This document shows, piece after piece, positions 10,737 to 22,135 of a stretch of 64,000 nucleotides of DNA; position 1 is the stretch's first letter, and every line of letters starts with the position of its first letter. The stretch is from Welwitschia mirabilis (Eukaryota > Gnetophyta > Gnetopsida > Welwitschiales): assembly GCA_051453625.1 (NCBI GenBank), contig JBOZIK010000001.1, positions 202,431,492 to 202,495,491 on the forward strand. Reading direction: 5' to 3'. The notes beneath the pieces were generated by a model. That model was not told the origin of the DNA. It saw nothing but the letters and a program-made list of their open reading frames with translations, and searched no databases. A program made the translations under genes and the position numbers.

Positions 10737-11646
10737 TCAGTGCTTGGAGGAAATCTGTATAGTGAGAATGCATATAGCCAAATCTACAATAGATTTGTTG
10801 CATGAAGAAACTAATAGTACTTACAATTGAAGAAGAGAACTTGGTTTGTGTACACATCTTACGTTTCAGCTTTGACATTAAGCAAATTCTCTAATGCTAC
10901 ATTTGTGTGAAGCTTCAATGGATCTAACTTAAGTCATCATATGTAATGATAATGTAAAAATCTTTAACCTAAGAAGCCATAAGAACTTAAGTTCAAGGTC
11001 AACATTACCTAATTGCTATGCCTCAAAAACCATTTGGCATAAAAAAATTGCATGACTTAAAACTTCATAATCATCCTATCATACAACATCCTCTAATCTA
11101 TTTGATACATCCTTCAATACAAGATAGAATATCTAAAGAATATGATAATGTAGCCAAAGTAATCATAATGGAATCTAAGTCTGATACGATAAGTTATAAC
11201 ATGCCAATACATGAGAGAAAAACCAAACAAGGAAAAGTATGAAATCGTCAAAAAGATCAAAGATGTCATGAATTATGATCATATGAAATTCTGTATAGCA
11301 TCTAAATACATGAAGGATACATCATCCATTTATCACGAACATATAGATGAATATAAGAGTATGGCGTCCACACATGTGGGGCCTATAAGCCTCTTGTCAT
11401 AGGCCTATGCATCATCACATGGCTATTAAAGAACCCATCATTTGTTTAAAGCCTACTAATCTGCACCATCAAGCTACACTAATAAAGTTATCAAAGACCA
11501 CTCATGGTCTAGTTGTGATTTTGGAAAAAGAGGAAGAAAAGTCAAGAGCAAAAGAAAGCGATGGAAGAATATAAAGGAGAATCACAGATCTAAGAAATGG
11601 CAAAGGAAATTGGAAAATATATAAATCAAAATATAAGATAAGGTTT

Positions 11647-11986
11647 AAAATTGAATTGCTTAATAGTCAATATTAACAATCAAAGTTGTCAACATAATCT
11701 CAACATGAAAAAAAACTAAAATTCAAAAACAAGAAAAACTCATTATATGGCGCAAGATTATGTTGCAATGTGTTCTAGCCTATTAAAAAATCAATTACAT
11801 CTAGACACGAAGTAACTATTAAAAGGGAATAGACATTTGAAATTGAATTGCTTGATAGTCAAAACTAATAATCAAAGTTGTCAACATAATCTCAACATGA
11901 AAAAGAACTAAAATTCAAAAACAAGAAAAAGGCATTCTATGGCATAAGATTATGTTGCAACGTGTTCTAGCCTATCATAAAATATC
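11647..11986. repeat. 192-bp-period direct duplication
   Basis: The block starting AAATTGAATTGCTTAATAG at 11648 recurs at 11840 as AAATTGAATTGCTTGATAG. Similarity runs for about 145 bp in each copy, through a shared GTTGTCAACATAATCTCAAC segment to GTGTTCTAGCCTAT. Confidence 0.9.
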
Positions 11987-12949
11987 CACATGTTATGGAG
12001 TCTTGCTTAGGCAAAATCTCAAAACTTATTAAATGACATCAATATTCTAGTTGAAGCTTCGTCATTAATTGATGATACCTGAAAATTATAAAATCAACTC
12101 TAGTCTTAAAAAGCTCAAGAAAGCTAGATCTTAGGTCTACCAACCTCGTAGATCTTAGAACCATCAACCATGTAGATCGATAAAGATCCACCTAATAGTT
12201 GGGACTTACCTACATCTATGGTGTGGATTTCTAGCATTAGAACTGTTAATGATTGGAACAAACTATACATTGCAAGTTTTCTACTTCAATATCTTCCACA
12301 AAATATATTAAAGTCCTCAAAGCACAAACAGGTATGATATTTCCCCGTTATATAAACAAGATACAAATAAATAGAGTTGAATTTCACAACTTCAAAATAC
12401 ATGGTGCATATACCCTTTACTTCATTTTGCAAGATGACACATGCCAAAAAGGAACTCCTTTTTCTAGATTTAAATGTTTAATTCCAACAATATCCTAATG
12501 ATTAATTAAAATATTATAAAATCACATCTAAAAGTAACATCAAATACTATAAGTTGTACTTGATAACTCTTGTTGATGGCTACTATATAGACTTAGATCA
12601 ACATCATGAAAAATTATACGAAGAACCTAACAGGATGATTTGCATGTGCATCAAAGGATACAATTAACATCATGATAAGTGACTTCTTTTATTCCACTAC
12701 AAAATAATTCAAAGTTCCAACTAAATTTATTATAAAATAAAAAAGGAATAAATAAATTTTGGCAATTAAACTGCCAGAATACAGAGTCGATAATCCACTT
12801 CAAAATGATGACACAAATTTAGATGTGTTTTGAAGAGACGTAGGTCTTCTAATATAGACACACTTGATAACACAAATTTAAGTATCTTGTAACATAATGA
12901 ATAAAGATTGGCTGTAATGATTACTTATATTGAAAAACTGGTTAGAACC

Positions 12950-15138
12950 ATGGTTGTGAAACTCGAACTCAGCACCAAACTTGTTTGGCTTCTAGAACCC
13001 AGACTTGTTAGCCAAAATCACCAGACTCAGCAAAACCCGGCAAAAACTCAAGAAGGCTAAAAGAGTTTGGGTTTTCATATATNNNNNNNNNNNNNNNNNN
13101 NNNNNNNNNNNNNNNNNNNNNNNNNNNNNNNNNNNNNNNNNNNNNNNNNNNNNNNNNNNNNNNNNNNNNNNNNNNNNNNNNNNNNNNNNNNNNNNNNNNN
13201 NNNNNNNNNNNNNNNNNNNNNNNNNNNNNNNNNNNNNNNNNNNNNNNNNNNNNNNNNNNNNNNNNNNNNNNNNNNNNNNNNNNNNNNNNNNNNNNNNNNN
13301 NNNNNNNNNNNNNNNNNNNNNNNNNNNNNNNNNNNNNNNNNNNNNNNNNNNNNNNNNNNNNNNNNNNNNNNNNNNNNNNNNNNNNNNNNNNNNNNNNNNN
13401 NNNNNNNNNNNNNNNNNNNNNNNNNNNNNNNNNNNNNNNNNNNNNNNNNNNNNNNNNNNNNNNNNNNNNNNNNNNNNNNNNNNNNNNNNNNNNNNNNNNN
13501 NNNNNNNNNNNNNNNNNNNNNNNNNNNNNNNNNNNNNNNNNNNNNNNNNNNNNNNNNNNNNNNNNNNNNNNNNNNNNNNNNNNNNNNNNNNNNNNNNNNN
13601 NNNNNNNNNNNNNNNNNNNNNNNNNNNNNNNNNNNNNNNNNNNNNNNNNNNNNNNNNNNNNNNNNNNNNNNNNNNNNNNNNNNNNNNNNNNNNNNNNNNN
13701 NNNNNNNNNNNNNNNNNNNNNNNNNNNNNNNNNNNNNNNNNNNNNNNNNNNNNNNNNNNNNNNNNNNNNNNNNNNNNNNNNNNNNNNNNNNNNNNNNNNN
13801 NGGGTTTTCATATATTGTTTCAAAGGAACTTTTATGCATTCAAATAAGACATAGAGCATTTGTAAATATTACACAAGTGTTGGAATACATTATATTAATG
13901 AATTAATGGAAAAAAAGGAACCATGTATGTCAAAAACTCAAAATTGTCATTACGAGTTACAATTACTGTGTTTCAAGACTTTTGAAAAACATTTACAAGC
14001 TTTAAAGATACAAAATGTCACACACCTAATTAAATACAAAGACATTAGAGAGCCATTAAATCACTAAAGTGTTGTATAATATTATAAGTCTATAACATGT
14101 AAAAGTATGAAACTATCCAATAAGCCATATATCATATATCAGTACCATGATCTGATGACCATCAATAAAAACTCACAAATCAGAAAACGTTAAAAAAACT
14201 CAAAAATCGACAAAGCATGAGAAAGACATGTTACTGATCCATCGCATCCTCATCCTCTCCAAGATCAAGGTAATTCCCTCCAATTGAATTACGCTCATGT
14301 TCAGATAATCCATGAGAGGCATCAACATCTGGTGACAATGTTTTTAGAGAGTCATCATCAGATTCATTACTAGAGCCACTCTATTGTCACTTCCATCGAT
14401 GGAAGGTCAAGACTTATATCTTCAAGATGAATGACCCCTGTTCTTCCGTTGAAGTTCTCTCTCATGCAACACCATATTGAAGTTTAAAGAACAGAAAAAG
14501 GCGTGCAGAGAACAAACATCCACCAGCATCAGTTAAGACGATTGTTTTTGCTATGTATATTGCAGAAACTTCAATAACCATAATCATCACTATGGTCATT
14601 GATTTTAGCCATTTTGCTGAAACATAGATGATTGACAATGGTTTCATAAAAGAAAAACGAGAAACAAATCAAAGAAAACTGAGAAATGAAGGAAAGAAAA
14701 CAAAGAAACAAATAGCCAACACATGACTAGTATGATGAGCAAAAAAAAAAAAACAAAAAGAATGAGAAACGAATGAAACTTGCCCTTATTGATGTTGATT
14801 TCACTATCCACTGCTTGTAAAACTCCTCTAGCCTTTAACATGAAAATGACTTCGTCATGCTTGAGAATCGTTTTGTACCATTTCATCACTAACGTAAATG
14901 GTTAGTTTATAAAGATAAATTATTTTTGTGGGCTACAGTGACGCTGCAGTCCTTTTTTAATCCAAAAAAAAAGGTTTTTTTCCTTTCCTTTCTCTTTTTC
15001 TTTTTCCTTTCATTTTCTCCTTTTTTTTTTTTTTTTTTTTGGTTCTGGTTGAGGTTGTTTACTACATGCGAGTTTGAAGGTTGCAGCTTGCCAGACTAGC
15101 GGAACTTGCCAGTTCCAAACTCGCCAAGACTCGCCACA
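12950..15138 (-). mobile_element. Possible decayed hAT-like DNA transposon
   Basis: The left end begins CATGGTTGTGAAACTCG. The reverse complement of the right end begins CAGGTTTGTGGCGAGTC. Both show a CA-GG-TTGTG terminus and many subterminal ACTCG/GAGTC-type repeats, as seen in plant hAT elements. Inside, the minus strand at 14238-14380 reads as an acidic tail (SSNESDDDSLKTLSPDVDAS ... YLDLGEDEDAMDQ, then stop), the kind of C-terminus some hAT transposases have. A 719-N gap (13083-13801) hides a large part. The same 12 bases ACTGGTTAGAAC lie just outside the left end (12938-12949) and 8 bases outside the right end (15147-15158), so the exact 8-bp target duplication is not settled. Class assignment is tentative. 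Confidence 0.4.
13083..13801. other. Assembly gap, 719 N
   Basis: The gap is flanked on both sides by GGGTTTTCATATAT (13069-13082 and 13802-13815). The two contig ends probably overlap there, and the gap may be artificial or smaller than shown. Confidence 0.85.
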
Positions 15139-16323
15139 AACCTGGTAATACTGGTTAGAACAATAAACGCTCAAGCTCGCAAACTTGTGAGATTCATGAG
15201 ACTCACCGCAAATCTGGTAATACTAGTTAGAACAATAAACATCTATACTAATGACCAGATTATAAATCACTTGATCAAATACCCATGCTTAACACATTCA
15301 AGAAATTTATATATTTCTTATCCATCTTGATGGAAGGTTTTAATTCAAAAAATCAAAGTGGCTGCAAAAATAGCTCCTAAATTGTTAAAAGTAAAGCATA
15401 ATTTGAAAAGATCAACAATAATTAAATGCCACGGGAAAGTAGAAAGCTGAAAAACAACAGAACATAACAGCATCTGCTACTGTGGTTTAACATGGAATTA
15501 GAAAAGATTCAACATCTGTTTCAAATTTAAGATATCACAGAGCTTTTCATATATCATACCAAAGTAAATTAAGGTTGTCATGACAGGTTTTGTTTTATAT
15601 GTGTAAATGCTAAGAGGTAATCAAAGGTGCTTGTACAATTTATTAATACAAAAGCAAAATACTAACATTTCTGTAACAAGACATGATATAGTTCAGATCT
15701 TAATGTACAGTGTCATCTTATCTACTTTTCATCTGTGACGTTAAAAGTTTTATGGTTGCTGCAAGGTAAAAAGAATCATGGCACACAGAAATTTATCTGT
15801 GCTTCAAGAAAAACTAAATTTCTGTTTTAGCTTGAAAATCTATGAATTCTGACAGATGGGTACTTGAAAAGACTAGTATGGGGCTTAATCAACCTATGCA
15901 GTAAACAGGCAAAACAACTATACAGGTAGAGGGGAAAACAACTATACAGGTAGCAATGAACCTTAATAAGGTATGAGCAAAAACATCGAAGCTGCTTTAG
16001 ATCACGAAAAGGGATTTTCCTCTATAGGCTACGACTAGGCCGAAACTCAGCAAAAAGAAGAGGATACCCTCAAGATCATCAGATAATCCTTCCATCATAA
16101 GAGACATGGAGATCCTTTGACACAGATTCGGGAATACAATTAAATGCCTACAGCAAATTTTGCTCATAATAAAAGCGAAAACACCTACTTAGCACCAGCC
16201 ATTGTTTCCTTAAAATGAATGTTTCGTTACAAAAAATATAGAAGATTAATCACTCAAACGTATTAAAGACTTTCGAGAAATAAAATTGTACTGAAAATAA
16301 TACAATGAAGTGAAAATTTAATG
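15139..16323. other. Intergenic region downstream of RPS20
   Basis: A short direct repeat of about 40 bp (ACTCGCCACAAACCTGGTAA and its variant, about 15131-15170 and 15204-15243) lies at the edge of the possible hAT element. A second small direct repeat, AAAACAACTATACAGGTAG, occurs at about 15911 and 15936. Nothing coding is seen. The part nearest 16324 probably includes the RPS20 3' UTR, since that gene is on the minus strand and ends at 16324. Confidence 0.6.
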
Positions 16324-17087
16324 CTAAGCATCTGCAATGGTTACTTCCACCTCCACACCAGGTTCAATGGTTATGGAAGTGATTTGTTTCACAACTTCAG
16401 AAGAACTGACCAAATCGATAATCCTTTTGTGAACTCGTAACTCAAAGCGATCCCAAGTGTTTGTGCCTGCAATACATCGAAACAAATTACTAGTGGAAAG
16501 AGAGCAAATAAAAAGAGGTGAAAAAGTCTTCAACAACTCTAGAAGATTTTAACACTTGTGCGGCCTCAAATAGTGAGTGGACTAAGACTCAAGAAGAAAA
16601 AGGGAATTTTTTTCCAGTGTAGATAATCATGCTGTCCTTTGAAAATAGAAGCAACAAAGGAAGAAACTTCACGACCCATAAATGAAGAAAATCTTCCTTG
16701 CTCTAATGCCTGCCATGACTGTGTAGAATAGAAATTGACATACTTACCTTCACCACAAGGCGACTTTCTAGTTGTATGATGAAGGACCTTTGTTGGCATT
16801 CTCACAGGACCCTTTACTCTCAATCGCTTGTCTTTTGCACCTCGTACAAGGTCAGCACAAACTGCAGAACTTGCAACACTTCTTTGATCATTCCTTTATA
16901 ATTATTATTAGCTTCATCAAACTGTGTCTGTTGAGACTATGAGAATGGTTTTGACAGGTTTTCAGCCATACACACCTTTCTCCAGATTCTTAACATTCTT
17001 TGAGGACAAGGTAATCCTGATACGATGAAGCTCCTCCTGAGGATCTTCAAGTCCAGTTTTCATTGGTTTCATTGCACCCAGTGCCAT
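16324..17087 (-). CDS. RPS20: 40S ribosomal protein S20 (uS10), three coding exons
   Basis: The small-subunit ribosomal protein uS10 sits in the head of the 40S subunit. Coding exons on the minus strand are 17087-16976 (112 nt), 16861-16748 (114 nt) and 16466-16324 (143 nt), total 369 nt or 122 residues plus stop, the usual length for plant S20. The joined protein starts [20 protein letters not shown]. It contains [45 protein letters not shown] and [18 protein letters not shown], and ends [16 protein letters not shown]. Donors are GTGTGT and GTAAGT; acceptors are CTGCAG and TTGCAG; frames join exactly. The start is the only Met that gives the family N-terminus. Differences from typical plant S20 are few (for example His for Ile after KVLH), so it looks functional. 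It is the only clear intron-containing host gene in the window. Confidence 0.95.
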
Positions 17088-17091
17088 CTTT

Positions 17092-19071
17092 CTGACAGCA
17101 AGGAAAATAATGTGGTGTAGTTATAATTTATAAACATGGATAAACAATGAAGGCAATCTGAAAATCTGATGCCATAATTCTTCAAGTCATAGTTTACATC
17201 ACTTAAAAGAATGAAAACTATCAAAAACATTCATATGCTTCTTTTTCAGAACATTTCACACAGCACAAATTCCAATGGTTTGTAGACTTTCTCAACAAGT
17301 TTTCTGCTCCACAAAAAAAGTTGTGTAATAAACACAAAATCACAAGTAATCTGTCTTATGTGATGGGTTTTGTTCATAAAGAAGGATGCAACTAAGTTTC
17401 TAAATTCGATTCTTCAAAGGCATAAATTATTGAGGAGGTACAAATATCTCTAACTACAGGTAGTTCAGCCACCACTTCTTTCTGCTTTACCAATCACTAA
17501 AAATCATATACATAACGAAATCCTAGATGAGGAAAGGCACCTCAAAGATCTAATGTCTAGCTCCCTAAAAACCTAGTAGAACGGAATGAAGTCTGAAATC
17601 ACCTCACTGTTGCCGGCAAAGTCGAAACAGAAAAACAGCAAATTCTTAACTCATTTGCATTTGTCACAGTTATCTTAAGCTAAGACAAAATAGGGTGTTC
17701 TTATCACTGCCACCTTTATTGCATTTAGTGGAAAACAAAACCACTATATGAAATGTAGTGGAATGTGTGACGCCTTCACTTTGTTTCTGTTCATATGAAA
17801 CGCTGGAGTTATGTCTTAATTCATTGTATGGTTCTTCTGGATTCTAAGCTCTATTTGCTGAAGCATAAAGTTTTAAGGAATGCATTCCAACCATTTCATC
17901 CAAATACTGACTGTAATTTCGTTAACTGAAGAACTTTGTTAAGTTATACAAGTAGTTTGAAGGCTGTCAAAAAAATTTCATGGAGAAACTCCCAACTCTA
18001 GTTTATAAATAGACTTGAAAGGATGACAAGAAACAGGATGGTAAACCTCGCAGCTGATACCAGCGAATGGGCACAAGGACACACGGACACATAAAAACTA
18101 GATACAAGATTGCTTTTTTCCCATGTTATGTATGAAACACCTACTACGGTACAAATGAGTAGTAAAATGATGCATCCAGTAAAACACACAATGAAGCTTC
18201 CAGGGCATCACATGAGAAGTCATCAAATTCAACTGTGATTATTTGCTATCACCTAGCCCACGTGTATGATCTCCAAAAAGTAGAATCTTCTTTCTTTCTT
18301 TTTCCTTTTTTTTTTTTTTGGAATCTAAAGATGAACATGAAATTGGTGACCAGAGATAGTCACTCCAAAAGATCTCATAAGTTGCCTAGAGTAGTACAGT
18401 GTATCCACCCTAACCACTGCCAGATACCATTACGGCCAGTTCATTGCCATCAGCATTCTGCAAGGTTTCAAAATGAAGAAACAAGCACATGATTTCTGAA
18501 CGGGTTTGGAATCATGAGTTGTTTTTAAGGAATGTAGTAGAAACCACGATAGACATCAGCATAAATACATAAAGATTTCAAACAAAACGTTATTATAATA
18601 TTTTAAAATTCCCATCTTGAATATGTTGGTCTTACGACACATATTTATATTTGACCTTCCTCAGGTTTATACAGATCCTGCAATTGTAATCAAGGCTTTC
18701 AAGTTAAGATGGACCTTCTCCATAATCATCTAAGAGTTAAAAATACATGAAAGAGGCCACGCTTTGGGCAGCTGTTTCATGGTAGCGTCCACGCATCAAA
18801 AGCCTGTAACGGTGATGGGATGCTTTTGAAGATACATTTGCTGGGCAAAGGTTGTCCAGACGGGTGAATGCTACATAAGAGGTTGTGTCAGAATGGTAAG
18901 CAACAGAGTGTAAAGAGCATTGTTGTAAACTGGACGTGAAGAACTTTCAAAGGCCTGTGTTTCCGTGCCACAGAGAGATATCTCTGTTATAGATTTCTCA
19001 GCTAGAATAGATAAGAAAAACGAACAAGCTACCTTTGATTTTCACACAGTGCCAGTTGAAATGATTCTTAC
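17092..19071 (-). other. Possible long 5' UTR intron of RPS20 / upstream region
   Basis: Four bases upstream of the RPS20 ATG the minus strand reads TGTCAG|AAAG, a usable acceptor at 17092-17093. A good donor GTAAGAAT begins at 19071. A leader exon at about 19072-19190 spliced over this 1980-bp span would put the promoter at the TATA/telobox cluster near 19.2-19.3 kb. Against it, the candidate leader has upstream ATGs. Otherwise only scattered exon-like pieces are seen, for example after a GCAG acceptor near 18450 on the minus strand (NADGNELAVMVSGSG, then stop). No gene could be assembled from them. Confidence 0.25.
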
Positions 19072-19199
19072 CCATTACAGTCCTCGGCGGCAAAATAGGA
19101 TTTCCAGAGCTATTCAAACCCTCCATGGACCATATTTTTGCCCACACCATAGTTAGTGCACATTTTTGAGTTTTCGTCAATCAAAGACTGACTCAAATT

Positions 19200-19330
19200 A
19201 GAACATAAGAACTCAATGCATTTATAAAAAACATGAGCAGAGGCAATTAGGAGTTTGAAAGAATCCAGAAAATGACCCGAAGCCCATAGACATTCCCTCG
19301 AACGGTTCTTGTAAAACCGGAAACCCTAAT
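19200..19330 (-). promoter_or_regulatory. Candidate ribosomal-protein-type promoter elements
   Basis: On the minus strand, moving downstream: a telobox (complement of AAACCCTAA at 19321-19329), a site II-type TGGGCT (19281-19286) and a TATA-like TTTATAAATGC (about 19217-19227). Teloboxes combined with TGGGCC/T site II elements are characteristic of plant ribosomal-protein promoters. Another ATGGGCCC lies at 19665-19672. They are 2.1-2.6 kb upstream of the RPS20 ATG, so the link to RPS20 depends on the proposed leader intron. Confidence 0.35.
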
Positions 19331-19624
19331 CAGACCGACTATGACTTGCTTTACTACACAGATTTTCGTTTGCCAAAACTGGATTCAAAACTGCGAAATC
19401 ACGATACTTGGAATTACAGAACTATCATTTCCAAATAAGCTGAAACAAACTTTCGGGATAAAAAAACATAAGATTCCTACAGTCGATAGAACAGTTTTTC
19501 TGTAACAAGTCAAATCCAAAACAGCTGATCCGGAACTTTCTTGGTCAATGGTTAATGATTGAGGCTCTTAACACGATTGAACAGTTAAAAAATGAAATAA
19601 AAGAAGTCAGAAACAAAGAAAGGC

Positions 19625-19708
19625 TTACAGTGATACAAAGATAGCTACTGATAAGAAGCTTTTTATGGGCCCTGTGTAGAGTCCACGAATGTTAGTAAAT
19701 GATCCAAC
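19625..19708 (-). other. Exon-like 27-codon segment, gene unknown
   Basis: After a strong acceptor (TTGTGATTGCAG) the minus strand has 27 sense codons, VGSFTNIRGLYTGPIKSFLS then VAIFVSL, and a TAA stop, in phase 0 from the splice site. The hydrophobic end resembles a membrane-protein C-terminus. No upstream exon is found before the large gap at 20120-21079, which may hide the rest. I do not recognise the protein. It could be chance. Confidence 0.2.
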
Positions 19709-20119
19709 CTGCAATCACAAGCAGTTCCTTTGAGTCAAACGAAGGCCTCTTACTCCCTCAAGGTTCTTCATGTATTGGAACGAAAAATAAAACCTAAGAC
19801 GACCACATTCACTATTAAGGAAAAGGCTGGGGCCTTAATTTTTTTGGTTTTGTTTTAAGGTGGCTTATCCCTTTACTTTTGACCATAGTTGTAAAACGTG
19901 GTTCAACTATAGCTATAAGATGTGGATTGGATCATACGTCAATTCTTTGTTTTATATTTTTTACTATAGTTGTAAAACATGGATTGCATCATAGGTTATT
20001 TTTTTTAGTTGGAGATTGCAAACCACCAGATCACTCCGGAGAATTTTACATATCTTTGTGGATCACAAACATGGAGAAACCTTAGAGCTGAATTTGAAAC
20101 TTAATGAAATCAATCTAAT
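19709..20119. other. AT-rich stretch with short direct repeats
   Basis: Between 19880 and 20000 a phrase of the type CTATAGTTGTAAAACATGGATTGGATCATA is repeated about three times in diverged form. No coding capacity is visible. Confidence 0.5.
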
Positions 20120-21079
20120 NNNNNNNNNNNNNNNNNNNNNNNNNNNNNNNNNNNNNNNNNNNNNNNNNNNNNNNNNNNNNNNNNNNNNNNNNNNNNNNNN
20201 NNNNNNNNNNNNNNNNNNNNNNNNNNNNNNNNNNNNNNNNNNNNNNNNNNNNNNNNNNNNNNNNNNNNNNNNNNNNNNNNNNNNNNNNNNNNNNNNNNNN
20301 NNNNNNNNNNNNNNNNNNNNNNNNNNNNNNNNNNNNNNNNNNNNNNNNNNNNNNNNNNNNNNNNNNNNNNNNNNNNNNNNNNNNNNNNNNNNNNNNNNNN
20401 NNNNNNNNNNNNNNNNNNNNNNNNNNNNNNNNNNNNNNNNNNNNNNNNNNNNNNNNNNNNNNNNNNNNNNNNNNNNNNNNNNNNNNNNNNNNNNNNNNNN
20501 NNNNNNNNNNNNNNNNNNNNNNNNNNNNNNNNNNNNNNNNNNNNNNNNNNNNNNNNNNNNNNNNNNNNNNNNNNNNNNNNNNNNNNNNNNNNNNNNNNNN
20601 NNNNNNNNNNNNNNNNNNNNNNNNNNNNNNNNNNNNNNNNNNNNNNNNNNNNNNNNNNNNNNNNNNNNNNNNNNNNNNNNNNNNNNNNNNNNNNNNNNNN
20701 NNNNNNNNNNNNNNNNNNNNNNNNNNNNNNNNNNNNNNNNNNNNNNNNNNNNNNNNNNNNNNNNNNNNNNNNNNNNNNNNNNNNNNNNNNNNNNNNNNNN
20801 NNNNNNNNNNNNNNNNNNNNNNNNNNNNNNNNNNNNNNNNNNNNNNNNNNNNNNNNNNNNNNNNNNNNNNNNNNNNNNNNNNNNNNNNNNNNNNNNNNNN
20901 NNNNNNNNNNNNNNNNNNNNNNNNNNNNNNNNNNNNNNNNNNNNNNNNNNNNNNNNNNNNNNNNNNNNNNNNNNNNNNNNNNNNNNNNNNNNNNNNNNNN
21001 NNNNNNNNNNNNNNNNNNNNNNNNNNNNNNNNNNNNNNNNNNNNNNNNNNNNNNNNNNNNNNNNNNNNNNNNNNNNNNN
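20120..21079. other. Assembly gap, 960 N
   Basis: Run of N between AT-rich DNA on the left and the first arm of the fold-back repeat on the right. A gap ending exactly at a palindrome arm suggests the palindrome was hard to sequence or assemble. Confidence 0.95.
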
Positions 21080-21368
21080 GAGGATTTAGGTAGGATAGGT
21101 ATGAACTCATGTTAAATTTCTAATTTCATGTAAGTGAGGTGGAGGTTTAACACTCATTAAACTGCTTTATGTCTTACTTCTTTTTGTTTTTCCGCTTTCC
21201 TTTTCCTACATTGTTATTATGGGGAGTTTTGTTAAGATAGAAAGAATCAATGAAAAGGGGGAAGTTGCCTAAGACCTAAATCAAGTTTAATGAGTGTTAA
21301 ATCTCCACCCCACTTATATGAAATTAGAAATTTAAGATGAGTTCATACCTACCCTACCTAAATCCTCA
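21080..21368. repeat. Fold-back inverted repeat, about 84-bp arms
   Basis: The left arm (21080-21163) starts GAGGATTTAGGTAGG and ends CACTCATTAAACT. The right arm (21285-21368) is its reverse complement with only a handful of mismatches. The 121-bp loop contains no recognisable gene. This is the form of a fold-back or MITE-like element, or half of a larger palindrome hidden by the adjacent gap. The right arm also codes for part of a meaningless short frame. No target duplication could be tested because the left flank is N. Confidence 0.9.
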
Positions 21369-21704
21369 CCTAGATCTTGTGAATTTAATTGCTCATTTTA
21401 TTTTGAGAAAAAATAAGTTTGACACTTTTTTTTTTCACATAAATACAAGAAAAAATGATATCGGCATGGTTAAAGACATAATTGTAAAATGCGGATCCAA
21501 GTTGCAATCAAGGACAGTTTGGATGTCAATCCAAAACAAAAAAACACTACTAATTGGTTCCAAATTAAGATTTCCTTTAGATCTCGATTCGAAGGCTTTG
21601 TATTGTGATTCAAGTTGATCCACTCTATAGCAATTTGCAATGATTAGAAGAGACTTCCAAATACCCAAAGAGACTTGTAGAGATTTAAAGAGATTCACAA
21701 AAAT
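21369..21704. other. Unassigned DNA between the fold-back and the LINE-tail array
   Basis: Nothing recognisable. Opposed short frames overlap here (21337-21618 plus, 21435-21698 minus) and look like chance. Confidence 0.5.
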
Positions 21705-22008
21705 AGAAAGAATCAGTTATTTTTTGTGTTGCATTTACATAAATGTATCTTTGTTATTTTTTGTGTTGCAGTAACTTCATATTGAAAAGTAACCAATGAA
21801 ATAATTGAAGATTTCATACCAATTATGACATAATAAAATGTTTCTTTCTTATACCTACTATGATAGTAACATTTCTTGATAAAGCGAAGACTTTCAAGCA
21901 GGAGAAGATGCTAGACCTTTTTCACATTATTATGAACTATCTCTTGAAGCAAAACGCAGACTAAATAGGAAAAGGAAGTCTTGAGATCAAGCAAATAAAA
22001 GATCTAGC

Positions 22009-22135
22009 CCCAAAACTTAACAGCCAAAATACAATTCCAAATCACATACCAAAAACTTTCTTAGCATTGACAAATAGGACAAATAGTTTGACTAATGCTA
22101 AGGTGATGAAGATCATGATCAATGAACAAACCTTG
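22009..22135 (-). pseudogene. LINE zinc-binding RT domain (zf-RVT), array copy 1
   Basis: The minus strand reads LFIDHDLHHLSISQTICPIC, then a stop in place of one residue, then SFWYVIWNCILAVKFWG. The arrangement (basic/hydrophobic 'GL-x-DHDL', 'CPIC', about 8 residues to a His-equivalent, then 'x-x-C-x-x-A-x-x-W') is the zf-RVT signature found after LINE reverse transcriptases. Copy 2 (about 23090-23215) and copy 3 (about 24175-24300, with PICHIC and HVFWDYILAIGF) show the same signature in broken frames. Confidence 0.7.

Larger units (their letters stand above)
9411..12949. other. Unassigned AT-rich region with degenerate coding-like fragments
   Basis: No gene is recognised. Short plus-strand reading frames at 10032-10217, 11018-11242, 11211-11402 and 12253-12498 (61-81 codons) have near-normal composition but match no family I know. 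One contains 'SKYMKDTSSIYHEHIDEYKS'. Their shared strand suggests one old, broken transposon ORF. A (TA)n run lies at 9848-9862. Two tandem duplications (10537-10736 and 11647-11986) are listed separately. Confidence 0.5.

Noticed and set aside
13005-13906. Long open frames across the N gap
   Set aside because: They are open only because N codons were not counted as stops. The same applies to frames over 20016-21110, 49405-50596, 57805-58671 and 60924-61133.
18235-18492. 85-codon plus-strand frame upstream of RPS20
   Set aside because: Low-complexity Phe-rich start from a T-run, no family likeness, and it overlaps exon-like pieces on the other strand.
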